Shown here: piece after piece, positions 1 through 8,181 of the stretch
Numbering within the stretch: the first letter of the stretch is position 1
Layout of the letters: each line of letters begins with the position of its first letter
NCBI GenBank assembly: GCA_021829055.1
Contig: JAJZCS010000040.1
Location: 1-11,381, forward strand
DNA: 11,381 bases
Direction of reading: 5' to 3'
Source of the DNA: Pseudomonadota bacterium
Lineage (GTDB): Bacteria > Pseudomonadota > Alphaproteobacteria > Acetobacterales > Acetobacteraceae
The notes under the pieces: generated by a model
What the model was told of the DNA's origin: nothing
The model's input: only the letters and a program-made list of their open reading frames with translations
Databases searched by the model: none
Made by a program: the position numbers and the translations under genes

Positions 1-56
1 TGGCTGGAATCAAGTATCGAGACGACCAACATGGCGCAAAACAAAAACTTGTTCAT
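1..56 (-). CDS. Start of a secreted protein gene downstream of lptD, probably surA (partial)
   Basis: An ATG at 56-54 overlaps the lptD stop codon (ATGA junction) and opens a frame that runs without a stop to the window edge. The 18 visible residues read MNKFLFCAMLVVSILDSS: a positive N-terminus followed by a hydrophobic stretch, as in an N-terminal signal peptide. In many Proteobacteria the gene after lptD is surA, a periplasmic chaperone and peptidyl-prolyl isomerase that helps fold outer-membrane proteins, including LptD. The position, the translational coupling and the signal peptide fit SurA. No SurA domain is visible, so the name is an inference from gene order. A second ATG at 32-30 would remove the charged N-terminus, so the upstream start is preferred. 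Confidence 0.6.
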   Translation of the reverse strand, partial: MNKFLFCAMLVVSILDSS

Positions 57-2290
57 AGGGTGCTAAATCCAAAGTTGCCTAAGGTCTTAAGGGTTACATT
101 AATGAGCAACATGGTACTGCCCTGATCGTAATTATACGAGGTATAACGTTTATAGAAGACAATGCTGATCGCAGTACAAGAGTTCTGCCAAGTGGCGTCT
201 GCCGACGCATAGTCAAACTGCCCGGTTTCGATGTTTCTGGCGGCACCTGCTGAAAAGGTCCAGTGCGGTACCAGTGTAGTTGAAGCGTCAATGGTAACTT
301 CCCGGCGCGGAATGTAGTACGCGGCAGGCATGGGACCAGCCTGAGTGTACAGGTAATATGGATTGGTTGTCGAATAGAGGTAGCCTCCGGTAAAATTGAG
401 AGCTGGCGTTCCGAAGCGCGCCGTCGTGTCCACCATTTGAACACCAAGATTATGGTGAGACAGCCTCGTACGATAGCTGAGGTCGACCCATTTGAACGGG
501 GAAACCTCCGTGCGGGCAACAATGGCGGAGACATTGTCGCTCAGGCCGCTTTCGGCAGGAAATAACGCATTTCTGTGAAAAGCATAAGACTGGCCAATCA
601 AGCCAGACATCTGGGCGCCAGACGGCAAATACCAGGCCGCCTGCAGCGCGTAATCGATGCGCTCGCCGCCAGCAAATCGATCGATCCCCGGAAACTGATT
701 TAAGCTAAATAAATTGGCGTCAGTGAATTCGAGACCTAGGCTGTCCTCATTCGGAATCAGGGTCGATTGCGTTACCCCGTAATTGGGCGCTACGACGAAC
801 TGGACACGCGGCTCAACGACCTGTTCGCCGAAACGCCCGGCGGATCGCACGAGTGGCCAGTTGAAGCTGATAGCGCCGACCGGGATAACCCTCGCCGTGG
901 TTGCGTTGCTGACGTTAGAAAAGTTTGGTTGCTCATTAAGTTTATCTGCCATATAGCCAGCCGCAATTAGCCGCAACCTCGTGTTGATCAGCACGCCATT
1001 GGCGGTTGTGAGCGGCAAATCATAACCGCCCGTTACCGCAAGGCGTCGGCTGTCAGTGCCGTCATTGCGAAAAATGCTAAAAGCGTTAGCCGCAAGCGTA
1101 ATGCGCCCTCCCCAATTGTCCGGAGCTCCAAAATAATCGTAACGAGCGTACGGCGCGACAATCGGAAGCCTGTTCTGCGACACAGTCGCCACGAGGCCCT
1201 GGAATGTTTGCGCGTCAATGCGCGCATAGGACCCCGACCCGAATCCTTCGAGGTAGCCTTCGGACGCAAGAAAGCCAGAGTTCGGCAGGTATCGGAAATC
1301 ATCAAGATATTGCGCGTTCGACGTATGATTGTAGTTAAACCCCGCCCGCCAGGTCTTGTTCAGATCGAATTCGCCGCTGGAGAATATGGCGTCGGAAAAC
1401 GCCCGAGCATTGGCGTATCGGTCATGCCCTCCGGAAACGTTTATGTTGAGCTTTCCAAAATTGAAAGCCTGGCGATATTTTAGATCAAGAACCGGTCCCG
1501 CCTTGGTCGCTATAATCGGGACAATTGTCATGTCCTGACTTTTGCTGATCACCCAAAAATACGGAATCGCGAAAAAAGTACCTATATGCGTGGATGAGCC
1601 GAATTCAGGGATTAACAATCCACTCTGGCGTTTCACCGACGGGTCCGGCTGCGAAAGGTACGGAAGCCACAAAACCGGCACACCGTGAATTTGCAACTCC
1701 GCATCGTGATACTCAATAATCTTTTTTTGGAGGTTCTCGACCGCGCTCCGTGCCCTGATCTGCCATAGAGGTGGCGCTGTGGGATTACTCTTGCAGAGAT
1801 CGCAAGCTGAGTAGATCGGCTTGGCGATTTCGTTGATGATGCCGCCATAGCGTCGCACCCCATTGGCGACCATCCGACCATTCTCAGCAAGCAGCGTGGC
1901 GATACCGTGCATCACTGCGTCTCGCATCCCATGACTGAGTTTTGCACGTTTCGCAAATACAACCTGACCAGATGGTGCGATTAGAACGACATTGCCAATC
2001 GCTGTCGCCGTATCATCCTTCCGATCAATCACTACCTTGTGGGCACTCAAGACATAGCCATTTTGCCATGCTTGCACGTGGCCGGTCGCGATAATAAGGT
2101 CCTTGCGCCGGTCATATCGGACGTTGTCAGCGAGAAAGGTTACCGGCGCTGATTTCGAAGTCGGCGGTTCGGCGCCGACCAAGCCGCTCATGTAGCGTTG
2201 CGCCAGTGCAGGTCGGCCCGCTCCCGCCAATGCGGCGCATGCAATCATTAAGCCGCCAAACCATCGGAAATGACGTATAGCCGATCCCAT
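53..2290 (-). CDS. lptD: LPS-assembly outer-membrane protein LptD (OstA/Imp)
   Basis: LptD is the outer-membrane beta-barrel that, with the lipoprotein LptE, inserts lipopolysaccharide into the outer leaflet. The 745-residue product starts with a signal peptide (about 1-30, ending PALA-Q). An OstA/LptA-like periplasmic domain follows (about 50-145), then a long barrel domain with alternating aromatic and polar strands. It ends in the typical LptD tail containing TLKTLGNFGF. A CDLC pair (Cys163, Cys166) precedes PLWQIRA, a conserved LptD segment, and one further cysteine lies near the C-terminus (Cys705). The ATG at 2290 lies 3 bases after the lptG stop, so the gene belongs to the lptFGD transcription unit. 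Length is normal for alphaproteobacterial LptD and no frameshift is seen. Family assignment is firm. Confidence 0.96.
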   Translation of the reverse strand: MGSAIRHFRWFGGLMIACAALAGAGRPALAQRYMSGLVGAEPPTSKSAPVTFLADNVRYDRRKDLIIATGHVQAWQNGYVLSAHKVVIDRKDDTATAIGNVVLIAPSGQVVFAKRAKLSHGMRDAVMHGIATLLAENGRMVANGVRRYGGIINEIAKPIYSACDLCKSNPTAPPLWQIRARSAVENLQKKIIEYHDAELQIHGVPVLWLPYLSQPDPSVKRQSGLLIPEFGSSTHIGTFFAIPYFWVISKSQDMTIVPIIATKAGPVLDLKYRQAFNFGKLNINVSGGHDRYANARAFSDAIFSSGEFDLNKTWRAGFNYNHTSNAQYLDDFRYLPNSGFLASEGYLEGFGSGSYARIDAQTFQGLVATVSQNRLPIVAPYARYDYFGAPDNWGGRITLAANAFSIFRNDGTDSRRLAVTGGYDLPLTTANGVLINTRLRLIAAGYMADKLNEQPNFSNVSNATTARVIPVGAISFNWPLVRSAGRFGEQVVEPRVQFVVAPNYGVTQSTLIPNEDSLGLEFTDANLFSLNQFPGIDRFAGGERIDYALQAAWYLPSGAQMSGLIGQSYAFHRNALFPAESGLSDNVSAIVARTEVSPFKWVDLSYRTRLSHHNLGVQMVDTTARFGTPALNFTGGYLYSTTNPYYLYTQAGPMPAAYYIPRREVTIDASTTLVPHWTFSAGAARNIETGQFDYASADATWQNSCTAISIVFYKRYTSYNYDQGSTMLLINVTLKTLGNFGFSTL

Positions 2291-2293
2291 CGG

Positions 2294-3418
2294 TCAGCCA
2301 TCCTCCAGATGAAGCAACAACGCAACAGCCAGCAGCAAACCTACGGCCGCTGGCGCCCAGGCGGCCAACAGGACCGGGAGCGCCCCCGATTTTCCAAACT
2401 GCGCCGCAACTTCAGAAATCATGAACAGAAAAAAGCCGAATACGACGCCACCACCAATCATCTGTGCCGCGCCACCGCGTCGGGCCGGCCGCATTGAAAA
2501 GCCCGCAGCAACAAGCACCATCGTCGCGCAAAGCAGAGGCAGAGCAAGCCAGGTTTGAAAAGCCAGCGCATGGCGGGTCGTCGAGAAGCCGGAACGCCTC
2601 AATAGCCGGATAAATCCAGGCAGGGCCCAAAATGACAGCGCACTTGGGCTTGCGAAGCTCTCCTGCACGCGCCTCACCGTAAGATCCGTCGGAAACTGTA
2701 TCGTACCGAACTTCTCGGGCGCATGGTCCGGATTCAGGATCCACGCATCGTGCAGCTCCCAACGCCCGCGGTCGAGCCGAGCAGAAGCAGCGTCAATTCG
2801 TTCCACCATCCGCGTGTGTGGCCCGAGCCGGAGGATTGTAATTGGCCCCGTCGTCAGGCGGTGCGCGACAATCCGGACATCGCGCGCATGCAGAATGGCG
2901 ACGCCGTGCGGCGTAATGGCGTGATCCTCTTGGCGTAGCCATAGCTGGCCGCCAGCAAGAGACAGAGGCCCCGCACCAATAGCCAAATAGGCAGAATACA
3001 GGGACTCAGCACGGGCAAACATGACCGCCGAAAGCGGACTGATCGCCGTCATCGCCATAAAGCCAAGCAAAGCCGCTGCACTAACGGGCAGCATTAGGAA
3101 TTGCCATGCAGAGGCTCCAGCAGCCCGGGCAACGACCAGCTCCGACGACCTTGTGAGACGCCAAAACGAATAGATGCCCCCAAGGAGGACAGCAAAGGGC
3201 AGAATCCGTATCGCAAGCCAAGGAATCCTCAGGAGTTCGATCTCAAGAACAAGGCCAACACCAATCCTCGGCTTGTCAGCCGCCTGACGCAGTAGATCAA
3301 GGAAATCGAAAAGTGAGCCAAACAGCGTGAGAGCTGCCAGCATACCAAGCACCGCCACTACGAAACGCCGGGCGACATAGATCGACAACGTCCACGGTGG
3401 CAGCAACCTCCGTCTCAT
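2294..3418 (-). CDS. lptG: LPS export ABC transporter permease LptG
   Basis: This is one of the two inner-membrane permeases of LptB2FG, which extracts LPS from the inner membrane and passes it to the periplasmic Lpt bridge. The start chosen is the ATG at 3418, which overlaps the lptF stop (ATGA). A GTG at 3451 would add 11 residues with no homology value. The 374-residue protein has the YjgP/YjgQ layout: three membrane segments (about 19-39, 63-85, 107-129), a periplasmic beta domain (about 130-270) and three more membrane segments (about 287-307, 320-339, 346-370). The stretch TRSSELVVARAAGAS (about 89-103) is the cytoplasmic coupling-helix region that contacts LptB. The LptG rather than LptF label rests on gene order (nearest lptD) and on the LPGFIRLLRRSGFS-type linker before segment 4. 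Confidence 0.92.
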   Translation of the reverse strand: MRRRLLPPWTLSIYVARRFVVAVLGMLAALTLFGSLFDFLDLLRQAADKPRIGVGLVLEIELLRIPWLAIRILPFAVLLGGIYSFWRLTRSSELVVARAAGASAWQFLMLPVSAAALLGFMAMTAISPLSAVMFARAESLYSAYLAIGAGPLSLAGGQLWLRQEDHAITPHGVAILHARDVRIVAHRLTTGPITILRLGPHTRMVERIDAASARLDRGRWELHDAWILNPDHAPEKFGTIQFPTDLTVRRVQESFASPSALSFWALPGFIRLLRRSGFSTTRHALAFQTWLALPLLCATMVLVAAGFSMRPARRGGAAQMIGGGVVFGFFLFMISEVAAQFGKSGALPVLLAAWAPAAVGLLLAVALLLHLEDG

Positions 3419-4554
3419 TGGGCCGGTTCCGGCGTCTGCCTGCCCAGGCACCTTCGGCGACTCGTCGAGAACCCCACGATAACAATGCTAAGGGTGGGTC
3501 CGAGGGCAACCAGCCAGATGATCGGAATCAGCGCATTATTTCGTGCCGCCAAGTTCTGCACAATGATTCCCGAGGCAACAAGCACGACCATAACAACCAC
3601 TGCCGCAAATGGCCGCACCAGTCCACCGTGGCGCCGAAACTTGGCCCTTAACACCGAAAGCAAGGCTATCAGGGCGTAGGAAAGCACTGCAAAGGGAGTC
3701 GCAAGCCGCCGCGAGATTTCTGCCCGCCATTTGTGCAGGGCTGCCGGATCCAGAATTTGCCGGTTCGGGTGTAGCAATTGTGCCATCGTCGCTTCCGACG
3801 TCTTCGGAGGCAAGTTCCGCACCATTTTCGATGCTTGCGCTATGCCGACCGTATCAGAAGCGAATTTCAGCACATTCAGTTCGTGGGTTCGCGGGTCAAT
3901 CTGCTGCCTCTCCCCCTGCTGCAGTTCCACCATTGGACCATCTGGCCCTTGAACCAGGCTCCCCGTGCGGGCAACAATCGTCGCTGGGTGATTCCGCTGC
4001 CGGCCATCATCAATAATGATTCCGTGCAATATCCCGCTTGGCGAACGGTGCTGCACATATACCATAATATTACGCCCGACTGGATTAAAGACACCAGGTT
4101 CCAGAAGCAACGCCGCCACCCTGTCACGGATCTGCATCTCGTACCGGCTGAATGCACCTAGGCTCGCCGGAACCAACCAGACGTTGAGCACCATGCAGGC
4201 GGCTAATGTCAGAAATGCCAGCGCAACGGCAGGCCGGGCGATCATTAAATCCGAACAACCGGCAGCCCGCATCACAGTAAGTTCCCGATCAGCTGAAAGC
4301 CGCGAGTACACGAAGAGGATGATGATGAAGCACGTAATCGGCAGAACGACAGCAATAAAGCTTGGCAGCAGGAGCCCGGTCAGATGAAAGAATACGATCG
4401 GCGACAGGCTGTGCTGGATCATCAACTGCACGAACCGCAAAGATTGTGTCATCCAGACCAGCACCACCAAGCCGCTCGTCACCAGCGCGGTGCCGACCAC
4501 GAGCTGATGAAAGATATATCGGTCAAGCCAAGTCGGGTTCATCCGTCGAAGCAT
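3415..4554 (-). CDS. lptF: LPS export ABC transporter permease LptF
   Basis: This is the partner of LptG in the LptB2FG exporter. The 379-residue protein begins MLRRMNPTWLDRYIFHQL, close to the usual LptF start. I chose the ATG at 4554, which has a weak GGAA just upstream. A TTG at 4590 and an ATG at 4542 are alternatives. Membrane segments lie at about 20-38, 54-82 and 107-130, followed by a periplasmic jellyroll domain (about 130-285) and segments at about 288-302, 316-334 and 341-362. The segment SADRELTVMRAAGCS (about 87-101) is the LptB coupling region. It is the first gene of the lpt unit and overlaps lptG by 4 bases. The lptB ATPase gene is not in this window. Confidence 0.92.
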   Translation of the reverse strand: MLRRMNPTWLDRYIFHQLVVGTALVTSGLVVLVWMTQSLRFVQLMIQHSLSPIVFFHLTGLLLPSFIAVVLPITCFIIILFVYSRLSADRELTVMRAAGCSDLMIARPAVALAFLTLAACMVLNVWLVPASLGAFSRYEMQIRDRVAALLLEPGVFNPVGRNIMVYVQHRSPSGILHGIIIDDGRQRNHPATIVARTGSLVQGPDGPMVELQQGERQQIDPRTHELNVLKFASDTVGIAQASKMVRNLPPKTSEATMAQLLHPNRQILDPAALHKWRAEISRRLATPFAVLSYALIALLSVLRAKFRRHGGLVRPFAAVVVMVVLVASGIIVQNLAARNNALIPIIWLVALGPTLSIVIVGFSTSRRRCLGRQTPEPAQ

Positions 4555-4675
4555 GTTCCGGGTTTTGGCCGGGCCTGATACCGATGGCAAGTCGGATGAC
4601 GTGAATCACGATGGTTTGCAACGACGCCACCCTAATTGCTTTAACATTCTTCCAAGGTTTATTGCTTTTTTTGCG

Positions 4676-4718
4676 GAAAGGCACCTTCCTGTTATCATGC
4701 GCGCTTTTGGTGCCTTTC
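4676..4718. repeat. 10-bp inverted repeat in the pdxJ-lptF intergenic region
   Basis: GAAAGGCACC (4676-4685) and GGTGCCTTTC (4709-4718) are perfect reverse complements separated by 23 bases. The repeat lies 41 bases past the pdxJ stop and about 120 bases before the lptF ATG. On the minus strand the hairpin is followed by CGC and seven A rather than a T-tract, and on the plus strand no T-tract follows either. It is therefore not a standard intrinsic terminator. It could be a 3'-end stabilising hairpin of the pdx transcript, a structured lptF leader or a protein site. The rest of the 204-base gap (4555-4758) shows only a tiny CTCG/CGAG hairpin at 4718-4730 and no convincing promoter. Confidence 0.6.
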
Positions 4719-4758
4719 TCGTCTTGCGAGGGTCCAACGCTTGGCGACCACAGGCAGC

Positions 4759-5487
4759 TCAGAGGACACTCAGACTTCGGCGCGCCGCCTCGATTAACGA
4801 GCGCATTCTGCGGACGGCGTCGGCAAGGCCTATAAACATTGCTTCGCCCACTAAAAAATGGCCAATATTTAACTCGCGAAGCTGGGGGATCGCCGCAATC
4901 GACCCGACGTTGGCGAAATTGAGGCCATGCCCGGCATGCACCTCAACCCCTAAATCATGCGCCCGACCCGCCGCAGCACGGAGGCGATCAAGCTCGCCGT
5001 CGTTGCCGCCGGCGTAAGCGCCGGTGTGAAGTTCCACGGCGGGAACGCCTAGCGACACTGCAGACTCAATCTGATGCAGCTCTGGATCCACAAAGACCGC
5101 CACGCGAATACCCACCCCCTGCAGCCGATCGATCATGGGCTGCAGCACTGCCAATCGCCCGACGACGTCAAGCCCACCTTCGGTGGTCAGCTCTGCGCGA
5201 CGCTCTGGCACGAGGCAGCAGGCATAGGGGCGGATCATGCAGGCAAGGTCGTTCATCTCCTCCGTCGGCGCCATTTCCATGTTCAGCGGCACCGGCAGGC
5301 TACGGGCTCGTTTAATATCGTCTTCACTAATGTGCCGACGGTCTTCGCGCAGGTGCATAGTAATGACGTCCGCACCCGCTTCGATTGCCAGCTGCGCTGC
5401 CTTAATCGGGTCGGGATGCGTTCCTCCACGCAGATTCCGTATGGATGCAACATGGTCGACATTGACCCCGAGCCTGACGAAGCTCAC
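4759..5487 (-). CDS. pdxJ: Pyridoxine 5'-phosphate synthase PdxJ
   Basis: PdxJ condenses 1-deoxy-D-xylulose 5-phosphate with 3-amino-2-oxopropyl phosphate (the PdxA product) to form pyridoxine 5'-phosphate in the cytoplasm. The 242-residue TIM-barrel protein has the family signatures in order: [17 protein letters not shown] (6-22), HLREDRRHI (45-53), LNMEMAPT (68-75), [18 protein letters not shown] (91-108) and HAGHGLNF (184-191). Arg20, His45, Arg47, Glu71 and His187 match the catalytic or phosphate-binding positions known in E. coli PdxJ. The start is a GTG at 5487 that overlaps the pdxA stop (GTGA), so translation is probably coupled to pdxA. Length is normal. It is the last gene of the B6 operon, with lptF following on the same strand. 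Confidence 0.97.
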   Translation of the reverse strand: MSFVRLGVNVDHVASIRNLRGGTHPDPIKAAQLAIEAGADVITMHLREDRRHISEDDIKRARSLPVPLNMEMAPTEEMNDLACMIRPYACCLVPERRAELTTEGGLDVVGRLAVLQPMIDRLQGVGIRVAVFVDPELHQIESAVSLGVPAVELHTGAYAGGNDGELDRLRAAAGRAHDLGVEVHAGHGLNFANVGSIAAIPQLRELNIGHFLVGEAMFIGLADAVRRMRSLIEAARRSLSVL

Positions 5488-6452
5488 TTACGCCGCTCCC
5501 GAAGCATGCCGGCCAAGCGAATGGCGGCGATCAAACTCCCGGGCATGGCGCAACCCGACCCAGCAATATCAAAAGCAGTGCCATGATCAGGAGAAGTACG
5601 AACTATCGGAAGGCCGAGGGTGATGTTGACACTATTTTCCACGTCAATTGTCTTCAGCGGGATTAAGGCCTGATCGTGATACATGCACAACGCGACATCG
5701 TACGTTGCACGTGAGGCCGCGGTAAACATTGTGTCGGCAGGTAGTGGCCCGCAAGCGTCAATCCCCATTGCACGCAAGCCGTTTACCGCGGGCGTTACTA
5801 TCCATTCTTCCTCGTCGCCAAGCGACCCGGCTTCACCGGCATGAGGATTCAAGCCCGCTACGGCGATGCGAGGCGCGTGAATTCCGAAATCACGCCTCAG
5901 CGAGCGGGCAGCAACCAAACCTGCGCCTATAATTGCCTCGGTAGAAAGACTCGCTATCGCCTGGCGAAGGGAGACGTGGACGGTTACCGGCACCACGCGA
6001 AGTTCAGGTCCCAGCAGCATCATCACCGGATTCGTGCAATCAGCCAAGGCCGCGATGAATTCCGTATGACCAGGGTGCCTGAAACCCGCCTGGTAAAGAA
6101 CAGATTTGGAAACAGGGTTAGTTACCACGCCTCCTACCTCGTCAAGAAGTGCCAGTTCCACCGACTGTTCAATTGATCGAATGACGGCAGGTGCATTCCG
6201 TACGTCCGGTACGCCGAGATGGACACGTTCCGATAACGGAACAGAAATCACTGGCAGCGCTTTGTGGAAGACCGCATTGGCTTGAGCTGGCCGGTCGATT
6301 GTTTCAACGGAAGGGCAGAATTTGGAAATCCAATCGGGGTCACCCAAGAGGCAGAAAGCCGGGCCGGTACCACGTAACTCCTCCCAAGCGGCGGCAGTAA
6401 TTTCGCCTCCAATACCCGCCGGGTCTCCCATTGTCAGTGCGAGTGGAACCAT
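5484..6452 (-). CDS. pdxA: 4-hydroxythreonine-4-phosphate dehydrogenase PdxA
   Basis: PdxA oxidises 4-phosphohydroxy-L-threonine with NAD(P)+. The product decarboxylates to 3-amino-2-oxopropyl phosphate, the substrate of PdxJ encoded just downstream. From the ATG at 6452 the protein has 322 residues and opens [18 protein letters not shown], the usual PdxA N-terminus. That ATG overlaps the upstream stop (TGATG). A TTG at 6467 would add 5 residues and looks less likely. Family motifs are GHTEF (His129), TVHVSL (His159), NPHAGE (His204), MYHDQ (His259) and [10 protein letters not shown]. The His159/204/259 set corresponds to the divalent-metal ligands of E. coli PdxA. Length and motifs are intact. 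In many Proteobacteria pdxA sits after surA, whereas here it precedes pdxJ. Confidence 0.96.
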   Translation of the reverse strand: MVPLALTMGDPAGIGGEITAAAWEELRGTGPAFCLLGDPDWISKFCPSVETIDRPAQANAVFHKALPVISVPLSERVHLGVPDVRNAPAVIRSIEQSVELALLDEVGGVVTNPVSKSVLYQAGFRHPGHTEFIAALADCTNPVMMLLGPELRVVPVTVHVSLRQAIASLSTEAIIGAGLVAARSLRRDFGIHAPRIAVAGLNPHAGEAGSLGDEEEWIVTPAVNGLRAMGIDACGPLPADTMFTAASRATYDVALCMYHDQALIPLKTIDVENSVNITLGLPIVRTSPDHGTAFDIAGSGCAMPGSLIAAIRLAGMLRERRK

Positions 6453-7081
6453 CACGAATGAAACCAATCCTCAACCTGAATTTGGGGCAAATCGAATCCC
6501 TCATTGGCCCGTACGTACCAGCCCCGGCCGTGCATGCGACCAATCAGGTCAAGCTTGGGGGTATCAATTTGGCAGCGCTTGGCGTCAAGAACCGCATCGT
6601 CACGAACATGCAGCGCAAGAACTTCACCGACCACGAGAAGACGGTCTTCCGCGAACTCCAGAACTGAGTGGAGACGACATTCCATCGCCGCAGGGCTTTC
6701 GGCGATACGGGGAGGGCCGATCTTCGCCGAAGCGATAGTACTCAATTTTGCCTCGGCAAGCTCGTTGACCTGCGGGCCAAACTCGATTGCCGTGACGTTC
6801 ATTGCCATAGCGTTGGCGTGGCCAACGAGATTAACCACAAATTCACCGGTTCGACGAATATTTTCACCGGTGTCCTTGGGATCGCCGGCCGCGCGGGAAG
6901 CAATGCCGATGCAAATAATCGGCGGCCCTGCGCCGAACGCGTTGAAAAATGAGAAAGGCGCAGCGTTCGGGGAGCCATCCGGGCTCAGGGTAACCACCCA
7001 GGCAATTGGTCGGGGAACGATTGTAGATGCCAGCAGCTTATACTGATCAAGCGGTTCCAGATCGGCAAAATCGAACATCAT
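6452..7081 (-). CDS. Flavin reductase-like protein (FMN-binding split barrel, DIM6/NTAB type)
   Basis: The product matches the flavin reductase-like family. From the ATG at 7081 it has 209 residues and shows PRPIAW (23-28), NAAPFSFFN (39-47), KDTGEN (69-74), EFVVNLV (80-86) and a C-terminal [14 protein letters not shown] segment. Members bind FMN or FAD and reduce flavin or act as small flavoprotein oxidoreductases. The substrate cannot be read from the sequence. Starts at 7117 (adding an Asp-rich MDSGCDSGDDAN) and 7078 are possible. None has a clear ribosome site, and 7081/7078 best fits the domain boundary. Its stop shares one base with the pdxA start, so it heads the pdxA-pdxJ operon. This suggests a link to vitamin B6 or flavin redox metabolism, but that is inference. 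Confidence 0.85.
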   Translation of the reverse strand: MMFDFADLEPLDQYKLLASTIVPRPIAWVVTLSPDGSPNAAPFSFFNAFGAGPPIICIGIASRAAGDPKDTGENIRRTGEFVVNLVGHANAMAMNVTAIEFGPQVNELAEAKLSTIASAKIGPPRIAESPAAMECRLHSVLEFAEDRLLVVGEVLALHVRDDAVLDAKRCQIDTPKLDLIGRMHGRGWYVRANEGFDLPQIQVEDWFHS

Positions 7082-7186
7082 GTTTGCATCATCGCCGCTA
7101 TCACAACCACTGTCCATGGGGCGCGCGATCGGCGATTAAGTGCCCGGAAAGGCAGTTAGGCAACCGCCCAAAAGTCTCCAAATGGC

Positions 7187-7215
7187 TTGGCCGGCACGAC
7201 CACATGTCATACGAT
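7187..7215 (+). promoter_or_regulatory. Possible nadQ promoter (TTGGCC - 17 bp - TACGAT)
   Basis: Each hexamer matches the sigma-70 consensus at 4 of 6 positions, with 17-bp spacing. Transcription would start near 7222, which would favour the nadQ ATG at 7243 over 7204. Such matches occur by chance, so this is weak. The rest of the 122-base divergent region (7082-7203) shows no NadQ-like palindrome or terminator. Confidence 0.25.
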
Positions 7216-8157
7216 AATGCAAAACGTGATTCCGGTTCCGTTATGAAAACTGTCATACAGACCATCCACGCCGAACTGATTGCAGTCCTCGTTGCGGTTA
7301 CGGGATCAGTGCCGCGCGTGCTCACGCTGGCCGATGGTAGCGCGTTCCCTGCTGGGCCACTCGAGCTAACCCATCGATCACTACAGGCAGGTGTCAGAGC
7401 CTGGGTCGAGAGGCAGACTCATCATCCGCTTGGTTATATCGAGCAGTTGTATACGTTTGCCGACCCAACCCGGGGAGCAACCGTCGCGGGCGATCAGGCA
7501 GAGCGTAGTATCTCGATTTCATACCTCGGCTTGACCCGCGAAATTGCATCCGGTGGCGACACCGTTTCGTGGCAGAATATCTACCGCTATTTCCCGTGGG
7601 AAGATCGCAGATCGGACCCAACACTGATCGAGCGCACGATCCGCGCCGAAATGGGCCGGTGGGTCGGCACAAGCGCTGAACGCGCCGCTCGTGTGAATGC
7701 CTGTTTTGGTCTTGACGGTTCGCCATGGAATGAAGACCTTGCACTGTCCCGCTATGAGTTGCTCTATGAGATGGGTCTGGTGCGTGAGGCTGCGCGGGAT
7801 GGACAATCCAATAATGGCGAATTTATACCCGGCGCCATGATGCACGCCGATCATCGCCGGATCTTGGCCACGGCCCTGAGCCGTTTACGCGCGAAAATTA
7901 AATATCGTGCAATCGTCTATGAATTGATGCCGGAAAGCTTTTCCCTTCTGGAACTGCAGCGCTGCGTTGAGGCATTGGCGGGGCAACGACTTCACAAATC
8001 AAACTTCCGCAGACTGCTCGCGAGCCAGAATCTTCTGGAAGAAACAGCTCACTATGCACCTGGCGTAGGTCGGCCCGCTAAACTCTTCCGCTTCCGCGCT
8101 GCGCTGCTGGCCGAACGCGCAATCGCCGGAACCCGATTACCAATCGCCCGGCCTTGA
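7204..8157 (+). CDS. nadQ: NadQ-family transcriptional regulator of NAD biosynthesis
   Basis: This is the predicted repressor of the nadABC genes that follow. The 317-residue protein has an N-terminal Nudix-like domain (LIAVLVAVT at 25-33, LGYIEQLYTFADPTR at 76-90, SISISYLGL at 102-110). No canonical Nudix hydrolase box is visible, so a ligand-sensing rather than catalytic role is likely. The C-terminal part is a winged helix of the NrtR/NadQ type: KIKYRAIVYELMPESFSLLE (231-250), KSNFRRLLAS (265-274) and GVGRPAKLFRF (287-297). NadQ was defined by comparative genomics in Alphaproteobacteria, and its position directly before nadA supports the call. Starts at 7204 and 7243 both lack a ribosome site; 7243 would still keep the whole domain. 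The TGA stop lies within a TTGACA hexamer of the putative nadA promoter. Confidence 0.87.
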   Translation: MSYDNAKRDSGSVMKTVIQTIHAELIAVLVAVTGSVPRVLTLADGSAFPAGPLELTHRSLQAGVRAWVERQTHHPLGYIEQLYTFADPTRGATVAGDQAERSISISYLGLTREIASGGDTVSWQNIYRYFPWEDRRSDPTLIERTIRAEMGRWVGTSAERAARVNACFGLDGSPWNEDLALSRYELLYEMGLVREAARDGQSNNGEFIPGAMMHADHRRILATALSRLRAKIKYRAIVYELMPESFSLLELQRCVEALAGQRLHKSNFRRLLASQNLLEETAHYAPGVGRPAKLFRFRAALLAERAIAGTRLPIARP

Positions 8158-8181
8158 CAGGCTTATACTCATACTTAGTAT
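8154..8181 (+). promoter_or_regulatory. Candidate nadABC promoter (TTGACA - 16 bp - TAGTAT)
   Basis: TTGACA at 8154-8159 is a perfect -35 hexamer. TAGTAT at 8176-8181 matches 4 of 6 positions of the -10 consensus, with 16-bp spacing. The predicted start is near 8188, giving a leader of about 87 bases before nadA. The -10 lies inside the upstream operator-like repeat, as expected for repression by occlusion. Competing -10 candidates are TATACT (8244-8249) and TATAAT (8259-8264) within the downstream palindrome, but neither has a good -35. Confidence 0.45.

Noticed and set aside
767..1483. Plus-strand open frames opposite lptD.
   Set aside because: No recognisable domain or start signal, and the lptD frame fully explains the region.
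3609..4161. Several plus-strand open frames of 70-135 codons opposite lptF.
   Set aside because: They lie antisense to a clear lptF gene, lack ribosome sites and show low-complexity composition typical of shadow frames.
4676..4718. Reading the pdxJ-lptF inverted repeat as a rho-independent terminator.
   Set aside because: Neither strand has a T-tract after the stem; on the minus strand seven A follow instead.
7027..7203. Extension of nadQ upstream to an ATG at 7027.
   Set aside because: It would overlap the flavin reductase start region by over 50 bases. The added residues do not resemble the NadQ N-terminus and are best explained as antisense reading.
7205..7258. Direct repeat TGTCATAC at 7205-7212 and 7251-7258 near the nadQ start, considered as an autoregulatory site.
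   Set aside because: It shares little with the nadA palindrome, the second copy lies inside coding sequence, and 8-base repeats are expected by chance.
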